DNA of 64,000 nt from positions 62,001 to 126,000 of the forward strand of contig NW_006768792.1 of assembly GCF_000204055.1 (NCBI RefSeq). The letters run 5' to 3'. The translations under genes were made by a program, and so were the position numbers. This document shows positions 10,330-21,197 of this stretch, one piece after another (the first letter of the stretch is position 1; each line of letters starts with the position of its first letter). The notes under the pieces were generated by a model. That model had not been told where the DNA came from. It saw nothing but the letters and a program-made list of their open reading frames with translations, and did not search any database. This stretch comes from Melampsora larici-populina 98AG31 (lineage: Eukaryota; Basidiomycota; Pucciniomycetes; Pucciniales; Melampsoraceae).

Positions 10330-13300
10330 TCACTTTCTAGCCTTGGTGCTAGAAGACTCATAAGCTTGAAGATAAGCCGCGGCTTCAGCAAAAATACCGG
10401 ATAGAGAGATTTTGGACTTCAACCATTCGCGTACACCTACAAGCCTCGAAATAGCCTTTGCTGTTAGAGAAGCCCGTCCAGGGACTGCAATATCAGCAGC
10501 CAACGAGAAGGTCCTCTCACAAGGACAGGAGGTACCGGATAATCCGAGATAATCTCGAGCAAGAGATGCAAGGACGGGGAAATCTTTCTCGTGCTCCTAT
10601 ATGCAGTAATAAAACAAATCAGTAAAATTATATATAAGAGATTGAGCGAGGAAAGATGAACATACATTCCACCAATATAACTCCGACTGACCGGCAAGCA
10701 TAAGATGAGCCCCCTCGATATAGTCAGCATGCTCTTCCTGGCGTTTATCGGCAGGTGACTGAGCCGTGACTTGAGTTGTAAGAACGTCGAATTGAGTACA
10801 GTTTGGAGTGGGTGAGGTGGAAATGGAAGGAGATTGGGTCACTTCATCGGAAGTAGAGATGGGGTCTTCAGGCCAATCTTCAAGAGCTTTTTCAAAGGTT
10901 TGTCAAAATATGTTTTTGGCTCAAACAGCCTCTTCAGGGTAATTCAGGTCAAAAAAGCGAATCCGGAAGCAAGGATTGAGAATTGTAGATATCACGATTG
11001 CATCACATCAACTGCTTCAGATTGATAACCTTCCATTTTGTTGCGCATCAACTCCAGCATAGCCTTCACATCTAAGTCTTCGCAGGCATTAACAAGGTGA
11101 TCAAGTTCCAAAACTACCCGTGAGTATTCGGTGAGCAAAATGCAACTGGTGGCCAAGTTGCCTTCCATGCGTTTAGTAGCATACAAAAAGACCTGTAGAG
11201 ATGGTGTCAGTGAGAATTTCAAAGATATCAAAAGTTCACAAAGATACCAACCTGAAGTATTTTTACCAGGTTCTTGATCAAGTCCCATTCGTCAGCACTG
11301 ATCTGCAAACCTTGGTAATACCGAGTTTTTTGGTCACTTAGTAAAATAGCATCGACGACCTATGGATCAAGATAATATAAGAGGAGGAGACATGAGCCAA
11401 TGAGGATTGAGAGAATGAGAAGAAAAAGTTGAAAGATATGTACTCACATCACGCGCATCACTCAACCTTTGGAGGTAGTCAGCGTCAATATTCCATCGCA
11501 CTCCCCACCCAGATATAGGTGAGCGACCTCGGTAATCCATTTGCTTAGCCTTTGCTATAAACTCTTGACGTCTTGCTGAACTCCTGGTACACAGGCCATT
11601 AAACTTCTTTGCCTATAGGTTTTAACATTTGATTAGCCATTGAAAGAGAGGTAGGAGTTGTGAATGTGAGATACTGACTTTACAAACAGCCCGAGCTACT
11701 TCACAAACTGAGTCAGCTTCAACATCATCAGAATCCGAATCTGACAAGTTATCATCAATCGGCTCTTGATCGTGATCAGGATCATCTTGCTGCTCATCTT
11801 CAGATGAATCAAAGTGGAGATCTTCATTGCCTTCGTTCAAAGTCATGGTTGGCGTTGGTAAGGTAATTCCAGGAGAGGTCGTAGGCTTGACGTGACCAGC
11901 GCGCAGACCCAAAGACTTGAGTCCAGCCTTGACTACCAGGCCGACCTTGTGGGTGTAACACTTGATTTGATTAGCATACGCATCCCACTCGACCGACTGT
12001 TCAGCTTCCAGGAACATGCTTGACAACTCGTTGGCCATGGTGGCATTTGAGCTAGCCAAATCCGTCGTCTGAGCTAACATGTGATAGAGCGAATACAAAG
12101 GTTAGCTGATTCAAACATGAAGGAAGAGGGAAGTGAGATGAGGAAGAGCAGAAATTAGTTAGGGAAAACGACTTATCTTTTTATGCAAACCATGTGTGAT
12201 CAAGAAGCGTCCGACTGGTTGTGCAAGGAGTCAGCCAGCGTGGTGCCAGGTGACTAACTTAAGAGTAAGATGAAGGGTCTGGAACTTCCAGGTGTTGTCG
12301 ATATAAGTAGCAGAAACACCTATAAAGGCTTTACGACGGCCCTTAGTGGTCCACACATTGTAGATCAGGAAAAACTTGCCCCTATTAGACTATCAAATAG
12401 AAGGACAATCGATCAGTGTACAGTTCAAACATGAAATCATTATGAACAAAAGGACTTACTTGAAGCTTGCTGATAACCGTTTGAGAGAGGTCTTGATATA
12501 TAGCCTTGGCTTTCTCTGCAGCCCAAGTCGTACCTCGTAAGGCACCTCGATTGGATAGCTTAAAGGCAGCTCTGAGGGGGGGATCGTGGAATCAAGAGAA
12601 AGGAAGTGCGTGTCTTAAGATCCATACCACTAACACAGTGTTGAGGAGATCAACACTGAAAGTTGATTGAGAAAGAAAGGAATCGAGGGTCGCTTTGGGG
12701 TTGGTGGAAGATACTCGAACCATATCATCTTGCTGTTGTTGATAACTTCTGGGCAATTCGTGACCGTCTTTGATGGCAAGGTGGCACTTGGGGCAAGCTG
12801 GTCGATCCATGGCACCATCTCGATGCGAGTATAGGTTATAATATGATCGCTTGCCACGAACAAAGAAAGCCAGGCAGTAGCGGCACTTGTACCTACGAGG
12901 ATTGGGACCAGACTAAGTAATGCAGATTGTCAGCAACAAGGAAAACAAAGAAAACACAAAGAAAAAGATCTGACGTACCTCCCCTTTCACATGAATAGGG
13001 TCTTCATAAAACTCCAACAGTTTTGATACCCGTCCAAGCCGAGCCCGACGGACTCCAGGAGTCTCGACGACTTCAACATCTGAATCTTGATTCACATCTA
13101 GACCAACAGGCACATTGTAGTCCTGAAAAGGTAGAGCTGATCAGCCATTGCAAATGAAATTGAGATAGAGATGTGACCAAACGCTTGAACTTACCTCAAT
13201 GACTGTATTTTTTGGTTTCTTGACCGGTGCTGGTCGGGATGATGACAAGTTTGAAACGTTACAAGAGGCGGATCCCTTTCTCTTTCCCTTGCCAATGTTG

Positions 13301-13623
13301 ACTTTGATCGGTTTAATGCATTTCTTCTTTGAGTTCTTTGTCAAATGTGAGACTCGACTGGAAGTTGGTGAAATGACACCAGTAGGACTCTTGGAGGCTT
13401 CAGATGCACCATCGTCAGTTACAAAACCTTCAGATTCTTCGGTTGGTAATTGAAGGGCTTGACGTGAATCTGGGGACTGGATAACATAGCCAGGTCGAGG
13501 CCGTACTGGGCTACAAACTCGGAGGGATCAAGAAGTGTTGGAAGGAGGAACAAGAGCATTCGCAGGTTCAAGCTGAAGAGTAGACTGGGTATAGCTCCTG
13601 GTATTGGCAGTAGAAGAAGTCAT
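10330..13623 (-). pseudogene. hAT transposase, decayed
   Basis: Multi-exon minus-strand gene for a hAT (RICESLEEPER/BED-type) transposase. From the N-terminus it shows a basic, Ser-rich region, a Cys/His segment around 12760-12880 (CRYCLAF...CPKCH) like a BED-type finger, the catalytic RNase H-like middle, an acidic linker (about 11700-11850), and the hAT C-terminal dimerisation domain at about 10340-10595 (FPVLASLARDYL, then SxPCERTFS). Defects seen are in-frame TGA at 13528-13530, 12231-12233, 10921-10923 and 10903-10905, and a frameshift near 11005-11025. The TGA codons at 13528, 10921 and 10903 follow a T, as expected from TCGA to TTGA. Introns are GT-AG where they can be followed, but not every exon edge was fixed. 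Confidence 0.8.
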
Positions 13624-14514
13624 GTTGAAATGGCAGAAAGTTACGCGAAGAAAAGGATCTATTGGTAAAGATATGGGATCAACAGAGGATAGTGAAAGTC
13701 AACAACGGTTACGAATTCAAATAAAGACGTGCAGACTGTGATATCTATGAGGCAGATGGGTGCTTACTGATACATTCATGGAGCCCTTTTATAGACAAAT
13801 CGAAGGGCTCTGAACGCCCACAAAACAAGAGCATCCTTCTATTCTGACCTCGCGGTTTTTGGAATCGATTAGATGAGACACATAAGCTTCAAATTTGATC
13901 TTTGGGTTGTTAGGCGAGAATATGCTGAACTAGTGCAGGAATCAATTAGTACTGTTGGTAGGATGGAAACATAGAAACGTGATTGTGATGGTGAGGTTGA
14001 TGGCTGGCGAGATCAAATGGTGGGAGAGAGATAAGACAAGGGTTAGTGTATGGCTTGCGAGATGAAATGGTGCAAGAGAGATAGGACTGAGGGTTAGTGG
14101 AACCGGATCAAGGGGAAATGGTAGGGAAGTGATGAGACTGAGGGTTAGTGGAATCAGATCGAGGGGAAATGGTAGGAGAGTGATGAGGTGAGAGAGACTG
14201 AGGGTTAGTGGAACTGGATCGAAGGTTATTTGAATGCTGGGATGGGGGATAGAAGCTGAGTACAAGGGTTGGGGGAAGGGTTGGGGTATGACAAAGCCCG
14301 TACCCCATGGTGTCGCTCGTCGCACTATGGGCGCTATGGCGCTAGAAGACTTTGCTCGCTCGGTGCCGCTGTGAAGTTGTTTAGCACAGCGGAATACCGC
14401 TGTACAGGGCGCCAGAAAATTTCGCTAAATTTTCTAGGATATAGCCATAGCTATAGTTATGGATAAAAATCACTATGTGCCAAACCCCATAGCTCGGGCG
14501 GAGCGTCCGCCCCG
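13624..14514. repeat. hAT subterminal region with degenerate ~50-65 bp tandem repeat
   Basis: Upstream of the transposase. 13985-14226 holds three to four degenerate tandem units built on GACTGAGGGTTAGTGGAA followed by a GGATC-GAGGGGAAATGG block. 14300-14460 is GC-rich with GGCGCTATGG motifs and hairpins similar to those at the other end. The long frames seen across the tandem units are by-products of the repeat and not genes. Confidence 0.65.
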
Positions 14515-16389
14515 CTACCGCCCCGCTGCCGCTTTCTCGGGCGCAGCAACGGTGGTGTTGTCCGATAGTTCGAAAGAATCTAAATTGACTTCTTTCCCGC
14601 CGGATGAGAGAGACGGGTTGATGTTTAAATAGGCAATTGAATCTGCATTAATGGCATGACAAAGAATATTGTGGTCCTTAACCGTTAGAACAGATTTTAT
14701 GCGAGATAAGTTATCAGCCTCTGAGTTGTCTTCTGCTGAGACATGTCTGACTTTAACGTCGACCTTAGACAAAACTAATTGATGAACACAGAAACGGAAT
14801 AAAGGACAAACAATCCTGTTCGGTGCATGAGTCCTAAAAAGATTGACCATGTTCCTGTTGTCACAATGAATGAAGATCTTCTTTGCTCCGTTGGCGATAC
14901 CGGTTGTTATTGCCAATACAACACCCAGTAACTCGGCCCAAAAGATATCTCGAGGTGGGGGCGGCAGGATGAAATACTTCCCATTACGTGAACTTGGCTC
15001 CCAGACACCGATGCCCGTCATGCAGGCGTCGGTGAAGAAAATCGCATCTGCTTCCGGAAGGGCCCAACGTAAGGTGTTCAACATTTGGACACCCTCACTA
15101 TCCTTGAAGAATTGGATCAGCCATCGCAAATTGTTCTGATTTTCTTTGTTAAGATGGATTTGAAGATAGCGATGTTTCTTCTTGCCGGACTTTTCATATA
15201 AACTTTGGAGTGCAAACCTTCCCCATGGCATTGAAGTACATGCCCACAAAGCATGACCTAAAACCCTTTGCCAGTCGTTGAGTGAGTGGCCTGGCTTAGA
15301 TACGAAGTTTTGAAGAGTTTCAATTAAATGTTTCTTCTTATCCGGATGTAAATACATTAGCATTCTCTCGGAGTCAACAATGTGACCGATGATTTCGATT
15401 ACCGGACCATTGATTTGCTTCTTCCAAACCCAAGGAATCCCAAGTATGTCCCAAAGGTTTAACAACTTTGCTTGAGGTAAAGGAATGCAATGACCTTTAA
15501 ATTCAACCGAGTGTTTTTTAGAACAGACTGACCAAACATCGTCCATCATGTTGTTCATGTACTTTATTCCGAACTCGAACTCTGCAAACCATAGAACTAA
15601 AGAAAAAACACCGCAGAAGATATGGGGAGAAGCAGAAGAACCAAAGGTTAGATCATGGTCCACTCCTTTCCTATCACCCCTAATTTTGATGATTTGACGA
15701 ATTTGATATTGTAAATGGAGCGGAATCATCCTAAAGGTGTTCTCCACGTCTGATTTATACAAATCTACTTCGCCGAATTCTTCTTTCATTTCAATTAAAA
15801 AGGGGATGAAAGTCTTGAGAGAATCATAAGCAATCGGAATGTCGCATTTTTTGATTAGAGAATTAGGAGAAGGATTGCCAGCACTCATGTTTGAACAGAC
15901 TCTCATCTTTTGAGAATCTTTCTTTGTTACCATTAGAAGGGGGATGACCTTCATACCGGGCAATAGAGTAGTGAATTCTTCCGAGTAGCGACCTTTATCA
16001 ACTTCTTCTTGACACTGAGCTTCTAATAATTCTTGATTATCTTTGCAAGATTTGTGATTTGGTCCGTCTACGATGGAATCATTCGGAAGGGATGAGCATG
16101 GCCAAAAACCTTCTTTTAGACCTTTGATGACTGATTTCACAAAAGGACGATTCGGATGATTGACCAGAAGAGTTTCGAATTTGTCGATATTTATCGGAGT
16201 TTTGACTTTAAAAAGGTGAGGATATTGTCTCAATGCGAAATCTGCGCAAGGGTTGTCAGAGAGAGGTGGAGCGTCGGGAAAGGGCCATGCATAAAGGCTG
16301 GATTCAATAGCTGGAGATGACCCAAGAGAGTTTACGCCGTCCCATACATAGCCGCGAAGGAATTTCTGATCGTTCACATCTGTTTCCAA
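14515..16389 (-). CDS. Ngaro reverse transcriptase / RNase H, 3' end cut by hAT
   Basis: Polymerase of the DIRS-order element, which copies the element RNA into DNA. The frame runs without stops through the RT (fingers-palm with LYKSDVENTFRMIPL, active-site MMDD in place of the usual YxDD) and an RNase H domain with the acidic set FFTDA, WAELL, HCDNRN and EADNLSR. The last ~15 codons before the stop at 14515 belong to the hAT insertion; native sequence ends at 14561-14567. Without the insertion the frame would stay open and overlap the recombinase start. The start is uncertain: upstream in the same frame are stops at about 16420-16450, so translation may begin internally or after splicing. 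Confidence 0.8.
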   Translation of the reverse strand: METDVNDQKFLRGYVWDGVNSLGSSPAIESSLYAWPFPDAPPLSDNPCADFALRQYPHLFKVKTPINIDKFETLLVNHPNRPFVKSVIKGLKEGFWPCSSLPNDSIVDGPNHKSCKDNQELLEAQCQEEVDKGRYSEEFTTLLPGMKVIPLLMVTKKDSQKMRVCSNMSAGNPSPNSLIKKCDIPIAYDSLKTFIPFLIEMKEEFGEVDLYKSDVENTFRMIPLHLQYQIRQIIKIRGDRKGVDHDLTFGSSASPHIFCGVFSLVLWFAEFEFGIKYMNNMMDDVWSVCSKKHSVEFKGHCIPLPQAKLLNLWDILGIPWVWKKQINGPVIEIIGHIVDSERMLMYLHPDKKKHLIETLQNFVSKPGHSLNDWQRVLGHALWACTSMPWGRFALQSLYEKSGKKKHRYLQIHLNKENQNNLRWLIQFFKDSEGVQMLNTLRWALPEADAIFFTDACMTGIGVWEPSSRNGKYFILPPPPRDIFWAELLGVVLAITTGIANGAKKIFIHCDNRNMVNLFRTHAPNRIVCPLFRFCVHQLVLSKVDVKVRHVSAEDNSEADNLSRIKSVLTVKDHNILCHAINADSIAYLNINPSLSSGGKEVNLDSFELSDNTTVAAPEKAAAGR

Positions 16390-16635
16390 ATTAGTTTCCG
16401 ATAAGGGACTGTCGCCAACTCAGATGTCAGTATTGAGACAACATGGTTAACTCGAGAGAACTTCCAAATATACCAACCCCACGGAAACATTTTGATCACA
16501 AGGTTCTTGAAGATCCGTCTCTTCAGACGTGATCGCATCCCTTGTGGTCTTTCGCGCATCCTTTAACGTTCTAAAGAAGCGCTAAGATGTCAGTTTTTCA
16601 ATCCCAGTAGGAGACTTGAAGTAAGAGGAAATTTA

Positions 16636-18111
16636 TCAAAGGAAAAAAGAGAAAAAATCCAAACCAACACAACGGTGCATGCAAGGACAATCTTTCCCCA
16701 ACCTGCAATGCCCAAGGTTGTGTGCAAAACAAAACCTTTCCTTATCCGGCAAGTTATCTCCATCTGCCACTGGGTAAATACCTTTATGTTTATAAGTCGA
16801 TTTATATTGTAGCGGAGAATCTTCAGTTTTCGGCCTAAATTGATAAGGCTGATGTTGTTGTTGTTGGTTTTGATGTGGACGAAAAGATTGGAAATTTTGT
16901 TTGCCGCTCGAAGAAGCCACCAGTGGTTTTTCTTCGAAAGCTTTTTGCATATGATGAGTTCTGATTGTTGCCAAGCTCTGGTGATTCCAATCAGCAAAAG
17001 ATATGTCGCGACGGATAGCAAATTGGCCTCTGAGAGCCGCGTCGAAACTAGCAACACATGTCCAATCAGCCTTAACACCGTTAGACATAAACTCTTCTTT
17101 AATCCATTTTGAGTATTGAGCAAAATACTTGAAACTGAGCGGAAAAGCTTCGTGATAAGCTTGTTCCAGGATGTCAAAATAGTAGAACCAATCCTGGATA
17201 TCGTCGAGCTTGCTAGCGATTTTCTTGTTTTGAATTTTGATATCTTTATCCTTCCCCGTGACCATAAGGTTGACCGCCATACCTTTCTTCTCCGCCATAA
17301 ATTCACCTTTAATCCTACGGAGGTCAATATATTTTCCTTGAAGCAGTTCCTTAGACAAGTTAGAAGGAAAGTTGGGAGGTTTAACCCTATCATTAAAACC
17401 TTCCACCGCTTTAGAGAGATTGGGGGCGTAACCTCTGACTGCTTTAGATAATGCAATAGCACTTTCAGAACAGTTCTCCAAAGACGAAGGACCTTCGTCC
17501 ACACGTTCAATCCATTCCCAAGTTTTCTCCATTTTCTTTTTCTTGGCATCGGACTCGTCGTCTTCATCATCATCATCATGGTCGCTCTTGTGTCCTTTAT
17601 CTTTGACGCGTTGTCTGGAAACAAAGGGGGAGACTGATCTCGAACAATTCTGACGGACACCATTCTCCTCATCGAGCATATGTCTAGCTCTCTGGGCGTT
17701 ATTAATTTCTTTCTGAGTGAGGATGTGAACTGCGTTAGATTTAAAAGGGGGGGTTTTTGACTTTGAATGTTGACTTTCAGGCACGACATCGGGAAGAACC
17801 GGATTGTTGCTGAGATCAAATACGTAGACTGGAACATCCTCTGATGATATAGGTACGGAAGGAACAGGGCTGTTGTTTTTGAATATCGGACGGTTTTTAG
17901 CTCTGTCCAACTCGATAAGGTCGGTAGCAAATTTTGACCAAGGTTTATACCAGTTCTTGGCAGCAAAAGGGACAATCTCTGCATATTTAGATCGAACCCA
18001 TTGCATGGATTTTTGGTTGGAACCCTCTGCCGATTCATATTTGGTTTTGAGAAGTTCCAACTTCTCGGCGGCCAGTCTAGCCGTTTCAAAGTCGCCAGAA
18101 ACATCGCTCAT
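16636..18111 (-). CDS. Ngaro Gag-like protein with CCCH zinc finger
   Basis: First ORF of the retrotransposon, 491 aa, intact. It presumably packages the element RNA. The N-terminal third is charged and may form a coiled coil, and the middle has a run of acidic residues (DDDDEDDE). The C-terminus has a Cys-x7-Cys-x5-Cys-x3-His finger (CFAHNLGHCRLGKDCPCMH), a CCCH type rather than the CCHC knuckle of most retroviral Gags. The start codon at 18109-18111 lies just inside the 5' box A. A 504-codon frame overlapping it on the same strand is a shadow, because it lacks the zinc finger. Confidence 0.75.
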   Translation of the reverse strand: MSDVSGDFETARLAAEKLELLKTKYESAEGSNQKSMQWVRSKYAEIVPFAAKNWYKPWSKFATDLIELDRAKNRPIFKNNSPVPSVPISSEDVPVYVFDLSNNPVLPDVVPESQHSKSKTPPFKSNAVHILTQKEINNAQRARHMLDEENGVRQNCSRSVSPFVSRQRVKDKGHKSDHDDDDEDDESDAKKKKMEKTWEWIERVDEGPSSLENCSESAIALSKAVRGYAPNLSKAVEGFNDRVKPPNFPSNLSKELLQGKYIDLRRIKGEFMAEKKGMAVNLMVTGKDKDIKIQNKKIASKLDDIQDWFYYFDILEQAYHEAFPLSFKYFAQYSKWIKEEFMSNGVKADWTCVASFDAALRGQFAIRRDISFADWNHQSLATIRTHHMQKAFEEKPLVASSSGKQNFQSFRPHQNQQQQHQPYQFRPKTEDSPLQYKSTYKHKGIYPVADGDNLPDKERFCFAHNLGHCRLGKDCPCMHRCVGLDFFSFFL

Positions 18112-18173
18112 GAGGATTATAGAGAGCTTTTGAGAATACTTTACTAAAAAGTTTTATACTATAGAAGATTTGT

Positions 18174-18371
18174 TTGCAAAATATCAACGAACTAATGTGA
18201 GTTGATTCTTGATGATGAAGAAAAACCGATTGAAAGGATTGAATTCGGTGAAGTGGTAAACAGCTAGAATGACATCATAGCTGTGGATGGGATAGATAAG
18301 CAATATCCGACCCGTCAGTATTTTTATACATGTACAAGACCAAATTTAATCCCCATTCCAATCGGTTAATA
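18174..18371. repeat. Ngaro terminal repeat box A, 5' copy, first part
   Basis: Direct repeat of 8101-8298, interrupted at its TA (18370-18371) by the pogo-like element. The remaining bases of the box continue at 21198-21218. Confidence 0.9.
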
Positions 18372-18540
18372 CAGTAGACTCTGAGAAAACCGATAACGGA
18401 AAAATTTGGACTAAATCTATTGGTTTTGAAAGAGTATTGGTTTTTTCAATTCTCTGAGAAAACCAATATGAATCAAATTGCAGCAAAAATATTGGTTATG
18501 ACAGAGAAATATGTGAATTGTATTGTATTATACACAGTTC

Positions 18541-20711
18541 TTAAGAATTTTTAGAAAAGAAATTTGTGAGGGTTTGCTGCTTGGCAGCTTTGACATGAAC
18601 TAGGCGGTAATGTCTTACTGAGGCCCTGATGGCGCGTTCAAACCCTTTCACTTCATCATTTCCTTCATAGGCCATATATCCCAACATAATCTCCGAGGCT
18701 TTGATGAACTTGTGATGAGTTGGTCGAGGTGGTGGTGGTGTTTCTTCAACTGCAGCCTTCTCTTGCATATCTTCTTGAACACTTTCAAAAATTTCTTCGG
18801 GTGTCCATTCTTCTAACCCACTTGAATGCTCGCCAATTGGATTCATGAGCTCGGATAGTGACATTCGATGTAGTTTATGGACAAGATTTAAACTTTCAAG
18901 ACTGTCCAAGTCAGATCTTAAAGTGTCTCTGGCTTCATCATCGATTATCGGATCCAATTCGAGATCTTGGAGATGGGTATGATTGTCCTCAATCTTGACC
19001 GATCCGTCTGGATTTCGAGCAGAAAGAATGCCAGACTTTCTCCAGCAGTTTGAAATTGTGGTGTTGGAGACCCTAAACCAGGCCTCAGAAGCGAGTTTCA
19101 TAGCATCCAGCTGATGAATCTTGTAAATCTCACCAATTGGGATTTGGAGCTCATAACGATCAATTGCATAGTTGATAAATTCGGATCGATAATAACACTT
19201 GAAATTGGCAATGATGCCCGCATCAAGTGGTTGAACGTGAGAGGTAAGGTTTGGGGCGAAGAATTCGAGGCGGATGTTTGTTAAAGGTCTGTCTGGGTTG
19301 ACAGAGTGACCGGAAAAGTTGTCAACAAGAAGTAAGACATTGCGACCCTTCAACCGAAGCTCTTGATCCCAGGATTCAATCCACTCGCAAAAGATTTCGG
19401 TCTGCATCCAAGCTTTCGTGTTGTTCCGATAGTAAAAGCCGAGTTGCTCGCCTGTCTTCCCATTAAAGCATACAGGCCTATGAGCTTTTCCTATGATTAA
19501 AGGACGGCGCTTATCGGATCCATCGGCATTGATTGCAAAAGCATATGTCAGACGACGCTTGTCTGACTTGATCCCAGACCTTGCATTAAAAGCTAAGCCC
19601 TTATCCGGTGGCATTCTACAGAAGGGTAAACCACATAAACAGATTGAAAAATATTCAAATTATTGTAACACAGACGTACCCATAGAACAGGCCAGTCTCG
19701 TCCATGTTATAGATATCGGTGAGATCATAGAGATCCGTTATAGCACGCACACGGGACCTTTCTGCAGCCACAGTATCAGGTGAAGCTGAACCAGCTTCGC
19801 CATGACGTTTAACGGAACGTAGACCCGTTCGACTTTTGAAACTTGTCAACCAACCCTCAGAGAGACGAAGTCGGTCTTCGTCTGGTACCTTGAAGAGGTC
19901 CGCAAAGCAATTCCACATCGCACGCATCACTGAGCCAGTCAAGATAAGACCTAGGTGTTCAGCCTGTGTCACCCAAGTCTCAAGTGCTTGGGTCACTTGA
20001 GGATGCTCAGTGCTAGTTATTCTCTTCGAGTGAAGACCAATCCCAGAATTGTAATCGCTTCGAAACTTGTTCTCATTCTCTTCTTTCAACCATTCCAAAA
20101 GTCGAGGCTGTCCAAATTGCAGCTCAGGATACAATTCTTGAAATCTTCGAGCAGTCTTAATTTGCTTGCCCCCATTAGCATGATGCCAATTTAGAATCTC
20201 GATTCGCTGAGAGAGCGTCGGGTTGACCTTCTTCACGACTTTGGCCTTTTTCTTTTCAACCTTTTTTTTGGTTGATGAGTTTGGCTGTGAAGTCTCCGTA
20301 TGTTTACGCTTGTCTGAAAACCAAGTCCAAAGGCATTGTTCATTTGAGAAAGCCAGCTTCAATTGGTAACGATGAAAATTTTATAGACTCACTGTTCAGT
20401 GCTTTTGACATCATTGGACGTGTCTGATCAGCCTTTAGAATTAGCACCTCTAATGCAGCCTTCTCCTCCTTGTTGAGGTCAATGGCAGCACGAGCAACAT
20501 CCCCAACTTCTCTGATGCGCTCTACCAACTTCCATTCATCAACAAGGTTGGCCAATTGATCCATGAACCGTTCTTCAGCTTCGGTAAGTTTCTTTCCTGA
20601 GCTCATCAACTCTTTCAAAGGTTTTAAGCGAGTGTCATTCTCGGATTTCAAGGTTTCGAATCCCTTCTCAATGTGAGAGATACTGTATTTAGAAAGGTCC
20701 TTGGAAAGCAT
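18541..20711 (-). CDS. pogo-like (CENP-B-type) transposase, 3 exons, intact
   Basis: Cut-and-paste transposase, 675 aa. Exons on the minus strand are 20711-20393, 20313-19680 and 19615-18541; both introns are GT-AG (79 and 64 bp) and phases agree. Residues 1-106 are an unassigned, helical, charged extension. About 130-300 hold the CENP-B/Tc5-type helix-turn-helix DNA-binding region. The DDE/D catalytic domain follows with Asp311 (NMDETG), Asp416 (LLVDNFSGH) and Asp449 (HVQPLDAG). The 33-residue spacing of the last two fits pogo elements. The C-terminus QQTLTNFF (664-671) matches the PCNA-interacting PIP box, Qxx[LIM]xxFF. No stops or frameshifts are seen, unlike the neighbouring transposons. 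Confidence 0.9.
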
Positions 20712-20981
20712 GATATGTATGTATCAACTTGTGATTATGAATGAGAGGTGGAGATTCTGCGATGAAGAAGGTTATGTGTATGTAGTTCAAAGTTTGGACT
20801 AAAAAACATACAAGAAAACTAAAACCACAAGTCGTACAACCCCCTGAAATTATCGGTTTCAAACCTGGGATACCAAAAAAAAAGTATCACTTATCGGGTT
20901 TGACAAGTTTATCGGTTTTGCAATCAAATTTACTGCAAATAAAAAATATTTGACCCAAAAAGTATCAGGTTTTTGAGAGTA

Positions 20982-21157
20982 CAGTCAAACCTGTGCAATT
21001 GCATAATTTGGGTGGAAGACTTTTCCTATGCATTTTCACGGGTTATGCAATTCCATTGTCTAGTTTGGCGGTAAAAAGTATCAAGATCTAGGAATTTTTC
21101 TATGCATTGTCACAGGTTATGCATCTGCGCAGGTATGCATTTGCACAGGTTTGACTG
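20982..21157. mobile_element. 176-bp TA-flanked MITE inside the pogo-like element
   Basis: The ends are inverted repeats beginning CAGTCAAACCTG (then TGCA.TTGCATA on both sides) with flanking TA at 20980-20981 and 21158-21159. It is non-coding. CAGT ends and TA target suggest mobilisation by a Tc1/pogo-type transposase. A related end occurs at about 52764-52800. Confidence 0.8.
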
Positions 21158-21197
21158 TATCGCTTTTGACACATATCGCTTTTCTCAGAGTCTACTG

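Larger units (their letters stand above)
9815..14560 (-). mobile_element. hAT-family DNA transposon inserted in Ngaro, 4746 bp
   Basis: The termini are imperfect ~20-bp inverted repeats starting CAACACCACCGT; the right end differs at two positions in the first 20. Flanks are 7-bp duplications TCCAATA (9808-9814) and TCCGATA (14561-14567), which differ at one CpG site. Removing the element restores an open RT frame that runs to the start of the recombinase gene, which supports these borders. It encodes a decayed hAT transposase (10330-13623). Both ends carry GC-rich subterminal sequence with many GCGCTA/CGCTATGG motifs. A seven-base duplication is one short of the usual eight, so the exact end may be off by a base. 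Confidence 0.75.
18372..21197 (-). mobile_element. pogo/Tigger-like DNA transposon, 2826 bp, apparently intact
   Basis: The element is bounded by terminal inverted repeats CAGTAGACTCTGAGAAAA (18 bp identical, then one mismatch and five more matches). It is flanked by TA on both sides. The empty site is visible in the other copy of box A (8291-8310), so the borders are exact. It encodes one uninterrupted transposase on the minus strand (18541-20711). It carries a nested MITE at 20982-21157. TA target and CAGT-type ends fit the Tc1/mariner superfamily, pogo group. Confidence 0.92.

Noticed and set aside
13985..14226. CRISPR array
   Set aside because: The units are degenerate tandem repeats without unique spacers and the genome is eukaryotic.
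13942..14325. Long minus-strand frames rich in Pro/Leu/Thr
   Set aside because: They run across the degenerate tandem repeat of the hAT end; open frames arise because the units lack stops in that frame.
16590..18104. 504-codon frame overlapping Gag on the same strand
   Set aside because: It is in a shifted frame of the Gag gene, has no domain, and the Gag frame contains the CCCH finger and acidic tract.
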